The notes beneath the pieces are model-generated. The model did not search any database. It had not been told where the DNA came from and saw only the letters and a program-made list of their open reading frames with translations. Below are positions 18,276-26,310 of a stretch of DNA of 64,000 bases, piece by piece. A program made the translations under genes and the position numbers. The DNA lies in contig NZ_JASHJL010000030.1 in assembly GCF_030733205.1 (NCBI RefSeq), positions 1 through 64,000 of the forward strand, read 5' to 3'. The DNA is from Mameliella sp. MMSF_3455. GTDB taxonomy: Bacteria > Pseudomonadota > Alphaproteobacteria > Rhodobacterales > Rhodobacteraceae. Within the stretch, counting starts at the first letter, position 1, and every line of letters starts with the position of its first letter.

Positions 18276-19619
18276 ATGACCGACACCTGCCAATCGCTTG
18301 CACATGCCCTGCTTGACGCCGCCCGCAAGGCAGGTGCCGATGCCGCGGATGCCCTGGCGGTCAATGGCGCGGCACAGTCGCTGGACGTGCGCGCCGGTGT
18401 CCTGGAACAGGCGGAGCGGGCAGAATACCGCGATCTCAGCCTGCGGGTCTTTTTGGGCCAGCGCAGCGCTTCGATCTCCGGGTCGGACATCCGGCCAGAG
18501 GCGCTTGCCGAAATGGCTTCCCGCGCCGTGGCAATGGCGCGAGAGGCGCCCGAGGACCCCTACGCCGGGCTGGCCGATCCCGATCAGATCGTCACGGACT
18601 GGGACGTGGCGCAGCTGGAACTGGCCGATCCCGCGCCGGAACCGGCCCCCGCAGCCTTGGAGGAAGATGCGCGGCAGGCAGAGGCCGCCGCCCTGGCCCA
18701 TGATGGCATCACCCGGATCGACAGCGCCGCAGCGCAATATACCGCGCAGACCATCGCCCTTGCAGCGACCAACGGGTTTTCCGGCAGCTACCAGCGGACG
18801 TCGCGCGCTCTTTATTGCGTCGCCATCGCGGGCGAGGGCCTGGGCATGGAACGCGACAGCGACGGCGATAGCCGCACCTTTCAGTCCGATCTCCGCAGCG
18901 CGCAGGATATCGGGGACAGTGCCGCCGCCCGCGCCCTTGAACGGTTGAACCCGCGCAAGCCCAAGACCGGCGCCTACCCTGTGCTGTTCGACGAACGGGT
19001 CGCGGCCTCGCTGATCGGTCACATGGTTGCCGCAGCGAACGGCGCGCAGGTGGCGCGCGGCCAGTCCTGGCTGCGCGAGGCCCTGGGCGAACAGATCCTG
19101 CCCGAACACCTCAGCCTGATCGAAGACCCTCACCGTCCCCGTGCCAGCGCCTCGCGTCCGTTCGACGCCGAGGGCCTGCCGACCCGCAAACGCGCGGTGA
19201 TCGACAAGGGCGTTCTGACCGGCTGGACGCTGGACCTGGCCAATGCGCGCAAGCTGGGTATGCAGAGCACCGCGAATGCCGCGCGCGGCGGGGCCTCTGT
19301 TTCCCCCGCATCGTGGAACCTGACCCTGACACAGGGCACGCAGAGCCGCGAGGACCTGATGCGCGAAATGGGCACAGGCCTGCTGGTGACCTCGATGATC
19401 GGCTCTACCATCAACCCCAATACGGGCGATTATTCGCGCGGCGCGGCCGGCATATGGATCGAGAACGGCGAACCCGCCTACCCCGTGTCCGGCGTGACCA
19501 TCGCCGGCAACCTGCGGGACATGCTGCGGACCATCGTGCCGGCCAATGACGCGCGCACATATCTCAGCCGCGTTGTCCCCTCCCTGCTGGTCGAAGGATT
19601 GACCCTTGCCGGCGAATGA
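18276..19619 (+). CDS. pmbA: TldE/PmbA family protein
   Basis: A 447-residue member of the TldD/TldE (PmbA) family, which forms heterodimeric proteases that process peptides such as microcins. The N-terminal half has the repeated sequence pattern of the family (SLDVRAGVLEQAERAEYRDLSLRVFLGQ). The C-terminal half includes GLPTRKRAVIDKGVLTGWTLDLANARKLG and PNTGDYSRGAAGIWIENGE. No HExxxH zinc motif is found, which fits TldE/PmbA rather than the metal-binding TldD. TldD is not in this window. The next gene, cysQ, overlaps its end by 14 bases, so translation is likely coupled. Confidence 0.92.
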   Translation: MTDTCQSLAHALLDAARKAGADAADALAVNGAAQSLDVRAGVLEQAERAEYRDLSLRVFLGQRSASISGSDIRPEALAEMASRAVAMAREAPEDPYAGLADPDQIVTDWDVAQLELADPAPEPAPAALEEDARQAEAAALAHDGITRIDSAAAQYTAQTIALAATNGFSGSYQRTSRALYCVAIAGEGLGMERDSDGDSRTFQSDLRSAQDIGDSAAARALERLNPRKPKTGAYPVLFDERVAASLIGHMVAAANGAQVARGQSWLREALGEQILPEHLSLIEDPHRPRASASRPFDAEGLPTRKRAVIDKGVLTGWTLDLANARKLGMQSTANAARGGASVSPASWNLTLTQGTQSREDLMREMGTGLLVTSMIGSTINPNTGDYSRGAAGIWIENGEPAYPVSGVTIAGNLRDMLRTIVPANDARTYLSRVVPSLLVEGLTLAGE

Positions 19620-20379
19620 TCTCGATCTTCTGATCGAAGCGGCCCGCCGCTCTGCCGAGGTGGCCACCGCCTTCGTCGGCGGCGACCTTGGTGTGCAGTA
19701 CAAGGCCGTCGACGACAGCCCCGTCACTCAGGCCGACCTCGCGGTGAACACGCTGCTGACGCAATTCCTGCGCGAGGCACGACCCGACTACGGCTGGCTG
19801 AGCGAGGAAACCCCGGACGGCACCGACCGGCTGGGCGCGAAACGCGTCTTCATCATCGACCCGATCGACGGCACCCGCTCTTTCATCGAGGGGGAAGACA
19901 CCTGGGCGCATGCGCTTGCGGTGGTCGAGGACGGACAGGCCATCGCTTCGGTCGTCTACCTGCCGATGATGGACAAGCTCTATTCCGCCCGCCTTGGCGG
20001 CGGCGCGCATCTGAACGGCGATCCGGTCACCGCCAGCACCACCGTCCGTCCGGACGAGGCGCAGGTCTTGGCCACCCGCCCCAGCATGGATTCCGGACAC
20101 TGGCCCGGCGGCCTGCCAAAGCTCAAGCGCAGCTACCGACCGTCGCTGGCCTATCGGCAAAGCCTCGTGGCTGAGGGCCGTTACGACGCGATGTTCACAT
20201 TTCGTCCGACATGGGAATGGGACATCGCCCCCGGCGCCCTGATCCTGTCCGAGGCCGGGGCCCGCATCACCGATGGCACGGGCGCGCCGCTGCGGTTCAA
20301 CGCCAAGGTACCAAAGGCCGAAGGCATCATCGCCGCAAACCCCGAGCTGCATTCGGCACTGATGCAGCGCAGGCGATAG
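19606..20379 (+). CDS. cysQ: 3'(2'),5'-bisphosphate nucleotidase / inositol monophosphatase family
   Basis: A 257-residue Mg2+-dependent phosphatase. The metal-binding motifs are all present: GWLSEETPDGTDR with the paired Glu, DPIDGTRSFIEG, and the C-terminal EWDIAPGALILSEAG. CysQ enzymes hydrolyse adenosine 3',5'-bisphosphate produced during sulfate assimilation; inositol monophosphatase activity is the main alternative. Translation starts at TTG 19606 because no ATG or GTG lies near the expected N-terminus and GAAGGA sits upstream. This start lies inside the end of the pmbA-type gene. The following genes (DUF4170, waaA, lpxK) form a lipid A-related row. Confidence 0.88.
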   Translation: MPANDLDLLIEAARRSAEVATAFVGGDLGVQYKAVDDSPVTQADLAVNTLLTQFLREARPDYGWLSEETPDGTDRLGAKRVFIIDPIDGTRSFIEGEDTWAHALAVVEDGQAIASVVYLPMMDKLYSARLGGGAHLNGDPVTASTTVRPDEAQVLATRPSMDSGHWPGGLPKLKRSYRPSLAYRQSLVAEGRYDAMFTFRPTWEWDIAPGALILSEAGARITDGTGAPLRFNAKVPKAEGIIAANPELHSALMQRRR

Positions 20380-20465
20380 CGCCGTCGCGCGGACAGCCCC
20401 GGCTGCAAACCGCCCAAGGCGGGGGCAATGCCCGACCCACCGGCGCCTTGGCCCTTCACCGCGCC

Positions 20466-20493
20466 TTGACCAACGGTGCGCGTTCGCTAGGGT
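20466..20493 (+). promoter_or_regulatory. Possible promoter upstream of the DUF4170 gene
   Basis: TTGACC at 20466-20471 is followed after 16 bases by TAGGGT at 20488-20493, about 36 bases before the ATG at 20529. The spacing is slightly short of the usual 17. The 150-bp gap after cysQ suggests a separate promoter for the downstream waaA-lpxK group. Unconfirmed. Confidence 0.35.
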
Positions 20494-20528
20494 CGCGCTG
20501 ACCCCGCAACCCAAAGGGAGCGCGCCTC

Positions 20529-20768
20529 ATGCAACGCCTTCACCTCGTTTTCGGCGGCGAACTCGTCGATCCGTCGAAGACCGTCTTCAAGGACGTGAAC
20601 GACCTGCACATCGTCGGCATCTTTCCCAATTACGAAGAGGCCTACAACGCCTGGAAAGCCGAGGCGCAGCGCACCGTGGACAATGCCCACATGCGCTATT
20701 TCATCGCCCACCTCCATCGACTACGCGAAGAAGCGCAAGAGGCTTCCTCGACCGAGGAACTGGGCTGA
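20529..20768 (+). CDS. DUF4170 domain protein
   Basis: A 79-residue cytoplasmic protein of unknown function that matches the DUF4170 pattern: RLHLVFGGELVDPSKTVFKD, then HIVGIFPNYEEAYNAWKAEAQRTVDNAHMRYFIAHLHRL. Alphaproteobacteria conserve it directly before the Kdo transferase gene, here four bases upstream of waaA, which hints at a role in lipopolysaccharide assembly or its control. It is preceded by a GGGAGCG ribosome-binding site. Family is recognised from memory of the conserved sequence; the function is not known. Confidence 0.85.
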   Translation: MQRLHLVFGGELVDPSKTVFKDVNDLHIVGIFPNYEEAYNAWKAEAQRTVDNAHMRYFIAHLHRLREEAQEASSTEELG

Positions 20769-20772
20769 TCCC

Positions 20773-21978
20773 ATGACGCGCCGCGCGCTGAGCCTCTCGG
20801 CCTATCTGGCCTATGCGCGCAGCGCCTCTGCCGCGGGCGAGGCTCCGGATTGGCCCGTGCGCCCCTCCGGCCCGCTCGTGTGGGGCTTCGCCGAAGACCG
20901 CGAAACCGGGCGCGCCCTGGCCAGTCTTGCCGCGCGGCTGACGTCACAGCGCCCCGAGGTCACGGTCTGGCTCAGTGGGCGGGTGCCGTCGCGTCCGGGG
21001 GTGATCACCGTGCCGATGCCTCGCGACATGGCCGCCGAGGATCTGCGATGCCTGCGCCAGTTGCGCCCGGATGTAACGCTCTGGACCGGGCAGTCCCTGC
21101 GCCCCGGCCTGCTGTCGGCCCTTGCGGAGAGCGGCAGCCACATGATCGCGCTGGATCTTGCCGACGCGCCCTTTCCGGCGGAGGCACCGCGCTGGTTGCC
21201 CGATCCCGCACCTGCTGTTCTGGGGCTGTTCGACAGCCTCTACACCACCGGCCCGGAAGCCAGCCGCCGTCTGCGCCGCATGGGCATCGAATCCGGCCGC
21301 GTGCATGACGCCACGCCTTTCCTCGATACCGAGGCGCCGCTGGACTGCTCTGACGGATTGCACGAAGAGATTGCCAGCCTGATTGCCGGGCGTCCCATCT
21401 GGCTCGCCGCCCGCATTCGTCCAGACGAGGCGCGCGACGTGCTGATGGCGCATCGACAGGCCAGCAGGCTGGCCCACCGGCTGTTGCTGATCCTTGCCCC
21501 GGCGGATCCCGCGGACGGGGACAGGTTCGCTGCCATGCTGCGCCGCGACCAGATGCGCGTCTGCGACTGGGAAAATGGCGAAATGCCGGACGAGAATACC
21601 CAGGTCCTGCTGGCCGGTGGACCGGATGAGCTGGGCCTTTGGTATCGGCTGGCACCATTGGCCTTTCTGGGCGGATCCCTGACCACCGGCGGCACGGGAG
21701 AGGACCCGTTCGAGGCGGCGGCGCTTGGCGCGGCGGTGCTTTACGGCCCCAACGTGGGCGCGCATCTCGGCGCCTACTCGCGGTTGGTCAGCGCAGGGGC
21801 CGCGCGCATCGTGCGCGACGGCGACTCCCTTGGCGCAGCGGTGTCACACCTCGTGGCGCCGGACCAGGCGGCGGTCATGGCCCACGCGGGCTGGGACGTG
21901 ATCTCGTCCAGTGCGCGACTGGTCGACCGGATCCTGTCCGAGATCTGCGACACGCTGGACGAGAGAGCCGAGCACTGA
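20773..21978 (+). CDS. waaA: 3-deoxy-D-manno-octulosonic acid transferase (divergent)
   Basis: A 401-residue glycosyltransferase that would add Kdo to lipid A at the inner membrane. The C-terminal GT-B half contains the clear WaaA-type segment [45 protein letters not shown]. The N-terminal half is divergent: the usual HxxSVGE acceptor motif of WaaA is not visible and the corresponding region reads [13 protein letters not shown]. It also lacks a clear N-terminal membrane anchor. Its stop codon overlaps the lpxK start (TGATG), and it follows DUF4170 by four bases, so the three genes form one unit. Family call good, activity on Kdo inferred from context. Confidence 0.85.
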   Translation: MTRRALSLSAYLAYARSASAAGEAPDWPVRPSGPLVWGFAEDRETGRALASLAARLTSQRPEVTVWLSGRVPSRPGVITVPMPRDMAAEDLRCLRQLRPDVTLWTGQSLRPGLLSALAESGSHMIALDLADAPFPAEAPRWLPDPAPAVLGLFDSLYTTGPEASRRLRRMGIESGRVHDATPFLDTEAPLDCSDGLHEEIASLIAGRPIWLAARIRPDEARDVLMAHRQASRLAHRLLLILAPADPADGDRFAAMLRRDQMRVCDWENGEMPDENTQVLLAGGPDELGLWYRLAPLAFLGGSLTTGGTGEDPFEAAALGAAVLYGPNVGAHLGAYSRLVSAGAARIVRDGDSLGAAVSHLVAPDQAAVMAHAGWDVISSSARLVDRILSEICDTLDERAEH

Positions 21979-22973
21979 TGCGCCCGCCCCGCTTCTGGCA
22001 GACACCGCCCGATACCCCGGCGTGGCAGGCGCGCCTGCTGGCGCCCCTTGCGGCACTGACAGCGCGGGCCACGGCCCGCCGGGTGGCCCGCCCGCCAAAG
22101 GTACGTCCCGCCATCCCGGTGGTCTGTGTCGGCAACGTCAACGCCGGCGGGACCGGCAAGACCCCGACCGTCATCGCCCTTGTTCAGCGCCTGATCGGGC
22201 GCGGGCTTGTCCCGCATGTGGTGTCACGCGGCTACGGCGGACGCATCACCGGCCCCGAGCAGGTCGATCCTGGCCGCCACACTGCCGAGATGACCGGGGA
22301 CGAACCGCTGTTGATCGCCGCCTTCTGCCCAACCTGGGTGTCGCGTGATCGGGCGGCAGGCGCGCGCCAGGCCGAAGCCGCAGGAGCCGACGTAATCGTC
22401 CTCGACGACGGGCTGCAGAACCCGGATGTGGCCAAGGACTTGACCATCATCTGTGTCGACGCGGTCGCCGCGTTCGGCAATGCCCGCTGCCTGCCCGCCG
22501 GGCCGCTGCGCGAATCCTTGGCGGCCGGTCTGTCGCGAGGAGATTTGTTGCTGTCGATCGGACCCGACGCGGCGCAGAAACGGTTTACCGCCGACTGGAA
22601 GTCGCTCATCCCTTTAACGCATCTGACCGGGCACCTTGCGCCCCTCCAGACAGGAATGGACTGGGAAGGCCTGCCGACGCTGGCCTTTGCCGGAATCGGC
22701 CACCCGGAAAAATTCTTTGCCACTTTGCGCAGCCTTGGCGCCGATATCCGCCGCGCCGAGGCGCTGGAGGACCACCAGCCGTTCACAAAGGCGCTTGTTA
22801 CCCGGCTGATGCGCGAGGCCCAGTTGCTGGGCGCGCAACTGGTCACAACGGAAAAGGACGCGGTGCGTCTGCCGCCCGAGATGCGGCGCGAGGTGCTGAC
22901 CCTGCCTGTCCGGCTGGAAGTTCACGATCCCGCGCCGCTGGATGCGGCGCTGGACCGCCTGTTCGAGCAATAG
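21978..22973 (+). CDS. lpxK: Tetraacyldisaccharide 4'-kinase
   Basis: A 331-residue inner-membrane-associated kinase that phosphorylates the 4' position of the lipid A disaccharide precursor. The Walker A loop is in [18 protein letters not shown], near residue 55. The following stretch [10 protein letters not shown] and [11 protein letters not shown] are family hallmarks. The ATG at 21978 overlaps the waaA stop by one base (TGATG), a tight translational coupling. It is followed by a convergent N-formylglutamate amidohydrolase gene. Length is typical for LpxK. Confidence 0.96.
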   Translation: MRPPRFWQTPPDTPAWQARLLAPLAALTARATARRVARPPKVRPAIPVVCVGNVNAGGTGKTPTVIALVQRLIGRGLVPHVVSRGYGGRITGPEQVDPGRHTAEMTGDEPLLIAAFCPTWVSRDRAAGARQAEAAGADVIVLDDGLQNPDVAKDLTIICVDAVAAFGNARCLPAGPLRESLAAGLSRGDLLLSIGPDAAQKRFTADWKSLIPLTHLTGHLAPLQTGMDWEGLPTLAFAGIGHPEKFFATLRSLGADIRRAEALEDHQPFTKALVTRLMREAQLLGAQLVTTEKDAVRLPPEMRREVLTLPVRLEVHDPAPLDAALDRLFEQ

Positions 22974-22983
22974 ACGCAAAAGC

Positions 22984-23847
22984 TTATTCAGCTGCCAGTT
23001 GCTGCTGACCTTCGGTGCCAAGTGCCGCCAGTTCCGCCACCACGTCGCGCAACCGGCGCCGGACAGAATCGAACTCCGCGTTCGGCAGGATCCTGGCCTC
23101 GTCCATGTAGACCGCCCGGTCGATTTCCACCTGCACCGCGTGTTGACCGCGCGACGGCCGACCGTAATTCTGCGTCGTGTAGGCCCCGGCAAACGGCGCG
23201 TTGCGCGCCACGACGAACCCCGCGGCGGCAAAGGCCGCTTCGACACGTTCGACGATCTCGGGACGGGCCGAAGCGCCGAACCGGTCACCGATCACGACTT
23301 CGGGCCGCCGTCCGCCGTGACGGGCAGAACCGTCCAACGCTTCGTGCGGCATCGAGTGGCAGTCGATCAGCACCGCCTCGCCAAAGCGCTCGCGGGCGTC
23401 GTCCAGCAACGCTTGCAGCTGGTCATGGTAGGGTTGCCAGATTCGCGCGATTCGCCGATCCACCTCTGCCCGCGTCAGCTTGCCGCGATAGATTGCGCGT
23501 CCGTTTGCCACCACGCGCGGCACGACGCCAAGCCCGCTGGCCACCCGCGGATTGTGCCCGCCGCGGCGCAAACCCTCGATCAGCGCCGGGTCCAGTTCGT
23601 CGGCGGCTCGGTTCAGATCGACGTAGGCACGCGGTGCCCCGGCCCGTAGCAAAGCGGCCCCGAATTCCGGCGCACAGTCAAAAAGACGGTCAACATAGGC
23701 GTCTTCGGAGGTCCGGATGCTGTGATTGTCCAGAATCGTGGTACGCAGAAAGCTGTCGGGATAGTCCCGGCCCGAATGCGGAGAGGCGAAAACCACGCGC
23801 GACGCGGGTGTCTCGGGCATGTGCAGGTGGTACGAAGTTTCAGGCAT
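22984..23847 (-). CDS. N-formylglutamate amidohydrolase family protein
   Basis: A 287-residue hydrolase of the N-formylglutamate amidohydrolase (HutG-like) family. The start of the domain has the zinc-site-like stretch VVFASPHSGRDYPDSF, then RTSEDAYVDRLF and DLNRAADELDP, and the catalytic half has LIDCHSMPHEALD and RNAPFAGAYTTQNYG. In the histidine-degradation route this enzyme releases formate from N-formylglutamate, but no other hut genes are nearby, so its role is open. It converges on lpxK and is divergent from the tRNA gene. Confidence 0.9.
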   Translation of the reverse strand: MPETSYHLHMPETPASRVVFASPHSGRDYPDSFLRTTILDNHSIRTSEDAYVDRLFDCAPEFGAALLRAGAPRAYVDLNRAADELDPALIEGLRRGGHNPRVASGLGVVPRVVANGRAIYRGKLTRAEVDRRIARIWQPYHDQLQALLDDARERFGEAVLIDCHSMPHEALDGSARHGGRRPEVVIGDRFGASARPEIVERVEAAFAAAGFVVARNAPFAGAYTTQNYGRPSRGQHAVQVEIDRAVYMDEARILPNAEFDSVRRRLRDVVAELAALGTEGQQQLAAE

Positions 23848-23902
23848 CCGCTCTCCTTTTCAGAGAAGAGGATAGACCAAAAATTCCACCCTCCAAAAGC
23901 CC

Positions 23903-23931
23903 TTGATCCCCGCAAAGAAGCCATTTATAGA
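23903..23931 (+). promoter_or_regulatory. Likely promoter of the tRNA-Val gene
   Basis: TTGATC (23903-23908), a 17-base spacer and TATAGA (23926-23931) match a sigma-70-type promoter well. Transcription would begin near 23938, about 60 bases before the mature tRNA, and could run through the L36 gene to the terminator at 24340. Confidence 0.55.
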
Positions 23932-23998
23932 CCCCTCCACCGGCGCGCATCACCGGGTGCTTCGAAAGAGGCGGGCGGGAATGCGCAAGGGTCATATA

Positions 23999-24073
23999 GG
24001 GCGGTTAGCTCAGCGGTAGAGCACTTCGTTGACATCGAAGGGGTCACTGGTTCAATCCCAGTATCGCCCACCA
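23999..24073 (+). tRNA. tRNA-Val (anticodon GAC)
   Basis: A 75-nt cloverleaf with encoded CCA. The acceptor GGGCGGT pairs with ATCGCCC. The D-arm is GCTC...GAGC, the anticodon arm is CTTCG-TTGACAT-CGAAG with anticodon GAC (valine, GUC/GUU codons), and the T-arm is ACTGG-TTCAATC-CCAGT. The tRNA ends at A24073. It stands 99 bp upstream of the L36 gene with no terminator between them. Confidence 0.95.
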
Positions 24074-24172
24074 TGAATTCATCGCCCGGCACCCCGGGAG
24101 GCATGCCTCTCGGTGCGTCGGGTATTGGCCGCAACCAATGGCGCTCGCGCGCCGCGACGACAGGAGAAGACC

Positions 24173-24298
24173 ATGAAGGTCGCAAACTCGCTCCGCTCGC
24201 TCAAGAAGCGCCACCGCGACTGCCGCGTTGTGCGCCGTAAGGGCCGCGTCTACGTCATCAACAAGACGCAGCGCAAGTTCAAGGCACGCCAGGGCTGA
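24173..24298 (+). CDS. rpmJ: 50S ribosomal protein L36, zinc-free (C-minus) form
   Basis: A 41-residue ribosomal protein that begins [20 protein letters not shown] and ends RKFKARQG. It has only one Cys, so it is the C-minus paralogue lacking the CxxC...CxxxxH zinc site of classical L36. The ATG at 24173 has AGGAGAAG upstream. In several bacteria this form replaces the zinc-bound protein under zinc limitation, but in alphaproteobacteria it is often the only L36; which applies here cannot be judged from one window. The terminator at 24340 ends the unit. Confidence 0.95.
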   Translation: MKVANSLRSLKKRHRDCRVVRRKGRVYVINKTQRKFKARQG

Positions 24299-24339
24299 AC
24301 CTCGGCTTTTTGCCTGAGGGCCTCTGGCCCGATCCGAAT

Positions 24340-24371
24340 AACCCCCGCTGGCATATGCCGCGGGGGTTTTT
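24340..24371 (+). terminator. Intrinsic terminator after rpmJ
   Basis: AACCCCCGC (24340-24348) pairs with GCGGGGGTT (24360-24368), and the loop itself is a GGCATATGCC palindrome. A run of T follows (24367-24371), giving a good rho-independent terminator. Confidence 0.88.
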
Positions 24372-24407
24372 CTTTGCTTAGGTCCCCGGTTCGAAGGGCG
24401 GACCGGA

Positions 24408-26096
24408 TCAATCCCGATCCAGCCCGATGACACCATCCGCCAAGAGCCGAACCACGGTTTGTTCGTCGAGATAACCGGACACGCGCAATCCCCGCGAATC
24501 CTGGTATCGGCGTATGGCCGCCCGGGTGTTATCGTCGAATCGGCCATCCACCTTGCCCGGCTTCAGCCCCAACTGTTTCAGCCGCCGCTCGGCCAGTTGG
24601 CGCGCCACGAAGTTCAGGTTCATCCCCTGCTCTTCCTGCCGTGCCGCCACCGCGTCGCGCACCTTGGCGGCATCATGTTCCAGAAGGGCGATTCGCTGCT
24701 GCGCCTCGGCGCGGAAGGCGCCGTTGGGCCAGTCCTGCAAATAGGCCCGGTAGGCGCTTGTCGTGTTGGCCTGTGCGGCCTTGGCCCAGTCCCGCCGATC
24801 CTGGCCGGCGGCCTGTTCGGCGCGGCGGTCGTCTATCTCCTGCAGGACCCGGCGAGCCTGATCGGCGAACTGACCTTCGGGATATTTCTGCAGGTAGTCG
24901 CGGAAACCGTCTTCCTCGCCCCGCCTTTCGACCTGCCGCCAATAGGCCCGCTCTTCGCGTTCCCGCTCCAGCCGCCGTTGCTCTGCCTGGCGTTCCAATT
25001 CCGCGGCCCGCCGGGCCGATTGATCCTCCAGCCGCGCGATCTGGTCGCGGCTGAGATAGCTTGTCACGCGCAGGCCCGAATCCTCCTGCCAGCGCCGGAT
25101 CGCGCCGCGGGTTCCATCGCCAAAGATCCCGTCGATGCCGCGCGTATCATACCCCAGAATCGACAGCGCCCGCTGGATGCTGCGCCTTTGCTCGCGTGTC
25201 AGTTCCAGCGCCTCTTCGGCCCGGCGCTCGCGGTAGAAAGGCTCGGAATTCAGCGCGTTCAATCGCTGACGCGCGGCATTGGCGTTCTGCCCGTCCGGAA
25301 AGCCGTCCAGGTAAGCGCGGTAGCCGTCAGGCGAATCGGCCTCTTGCGCTAGCCGCCAGGCCGCGTCATCCGCCGCCCGCGTAAAGGCCGATGGATCGGG
25401 GCGCGCGGGATCCGACGGATCGCGGGCCCCAGTCACGTCCTCGGCCCGCACGATCACCTGCGTATGAGGCGCGAAGCCCTCGACCTCAAGTTCGTAGTCC
25501 AGCGCCGCGCGCAACACAAAACGTCCGGTCCGGGCCAGGTCCCGCGCCGCATAGCGCGCGACGTCCACCGACGGTCCGCGGATCACCGTCACGCCCTGCG
25601 GAATGTCCAGGTCGCCCAGACCCTCTGACAGGAACAGGCCCAGTTCGGGATCGGTCGGGGTCTCTCCCAGGACCAGGAAGGCGCGCCCCTGGTAAGCCGA
25701 AAGGATCGACAGCGCCGCATCCAGAGGGAACCCCTGAACCAGCACGTCGGCCTCGTCGATTCGCCCCGACCCGGTGACGGGAACAAGATAACTGCCCCCG
25801 ACCCCGTGCACGAAAGCACCCGAGAGGAGGATCACCACCGGCCCGCCGTCATCGTCCAACTTCGCGGCGAATTCGGCAAAGGCGCGGCGCATGCCGGCGG
25901 CATCCGCGTCCTGCGTCAGCGATACGTCGAACCCCTTGTCGCGCAGGGCATCGGCCGCCACGGTCACGCGTTGGGCACCGAACAGCGTCTGGACGGCGGT
26001 ATAGCGGCTGTTGCCGATCACCAGCGCGTCGCCGGTTGCCTGGGCGCCCGTCGCGCCCAGGATCGCGCCCGCCAGGGCAAGGGCGAATATCCGCAT
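24408..26096 (-). CDS. Exported pseudo-caspase with two peptidoglycan-binding domains
   Basis: A 562-residue protein. A signal peptide (about 1-21, ending GAQAT) is followed by a caspase-fold (C14-like) domain to about residue 200 (ALVIGNSRY, later GSYLVPV). Where active relatives have GHG with the catalytic His, this one reads SGAFVHG; where they have DACRDN with the catalytic Cys, it reads LGETPTDP. The dyad is therefore lost. Three short repeats of the pattern YLxxxPxGxxxxxAxxRL occur near 270, 415 and 460. Two PG_binding_1-like domains lie at about 315-370 (IDGIFGDGTRGAIRRWQ) and at the C-terminus (VDGRFDDNTRAAIRRYQ). A periplasmic scaffold or wall-binding role is inferred. Confidence 0.85.
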   Translation of the reverse strand: MRIFALALAGAILGATGAQATGDALVIGNSRYTAVQTLFGAQRVTVAADALRDKGFDVSLTQDADAAGMRRAFAEFAAKLDDDGGPVVILLSGAFVHGVGGSYLVPVTGSGRIDEADVLVQGFPLDAALSILSAYQGRAFLVLGETPTDPELGLFLSEGLGDLDIPQGVTVIRGPSVDVARYAARDLARTGRFVLRAALDYELEVEGFAPHTQVIVRAEDVTGARDPSDPARPDPSAFTRAADDAAWRLAQEADSPDGYRAYLDGFPDGQNANAARQRLNALNSEPFYRERRAEEALELTREQRRSIQRALSILGYDTRGIDGIFGDGTRGAIRRWQEDSGLRVTSYLSRDQIARLEDQSARRAAELERQAEQRRLEREREERAYWRQVERRGEEDGFRDYLQKYPEGQFADQARRVLQEIDDRRAEQAAGQDRRDWAKAAQANTTSAYRAYLQDWPNGAFRAEAQQRIALLEHDAAKVRDAVAARQEEQGMNLNFVARQLAERRLKQLGLKPGKVDGRFDDNTRAAIRRYQDSRGLRVSGYLDEQTVVRLLADGVIGLDRD

Positions 26097-26244
26097 GAGA
26101 GGTCCTCCCGGTCGTCTGTTATCACCCAAGCCTACTGCCTGACTGCCACAGGACAAGCGTCACCGACGGGGAAAATGGGCGGCCTTTCGCCCAATTCACC
26201 CTTGCCCCGCCTCAACACATGCGAAAACGGGCCGGCGCGGCCCT

Positions 26245-26309
26245 GCTTCTTTGGGCCTGAAAATACTCAGGGGGAGTCCCGCGGGGACGGGGGCAGAGCC
26301 CCCTGCCCC
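26245..26309 (+). repeat. Extragenic repeat, copy B
   Basis: The core GCTTCTTTGGGCCTGAAAAT, continued by ACTCAGGGGG, is followed by the hairpin GGGGGC-AGA-GCCCCC (26289-26303). It ends next to the stop codon of the CoA-ligase gene, in the gap before the pseudo-caspase gene. The rest of this 214-bp gap holds the start region of the pseudo-caspase gene and nothing else I recognise. Confidence 0.6.
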
Positions 26310-26310
26310 G

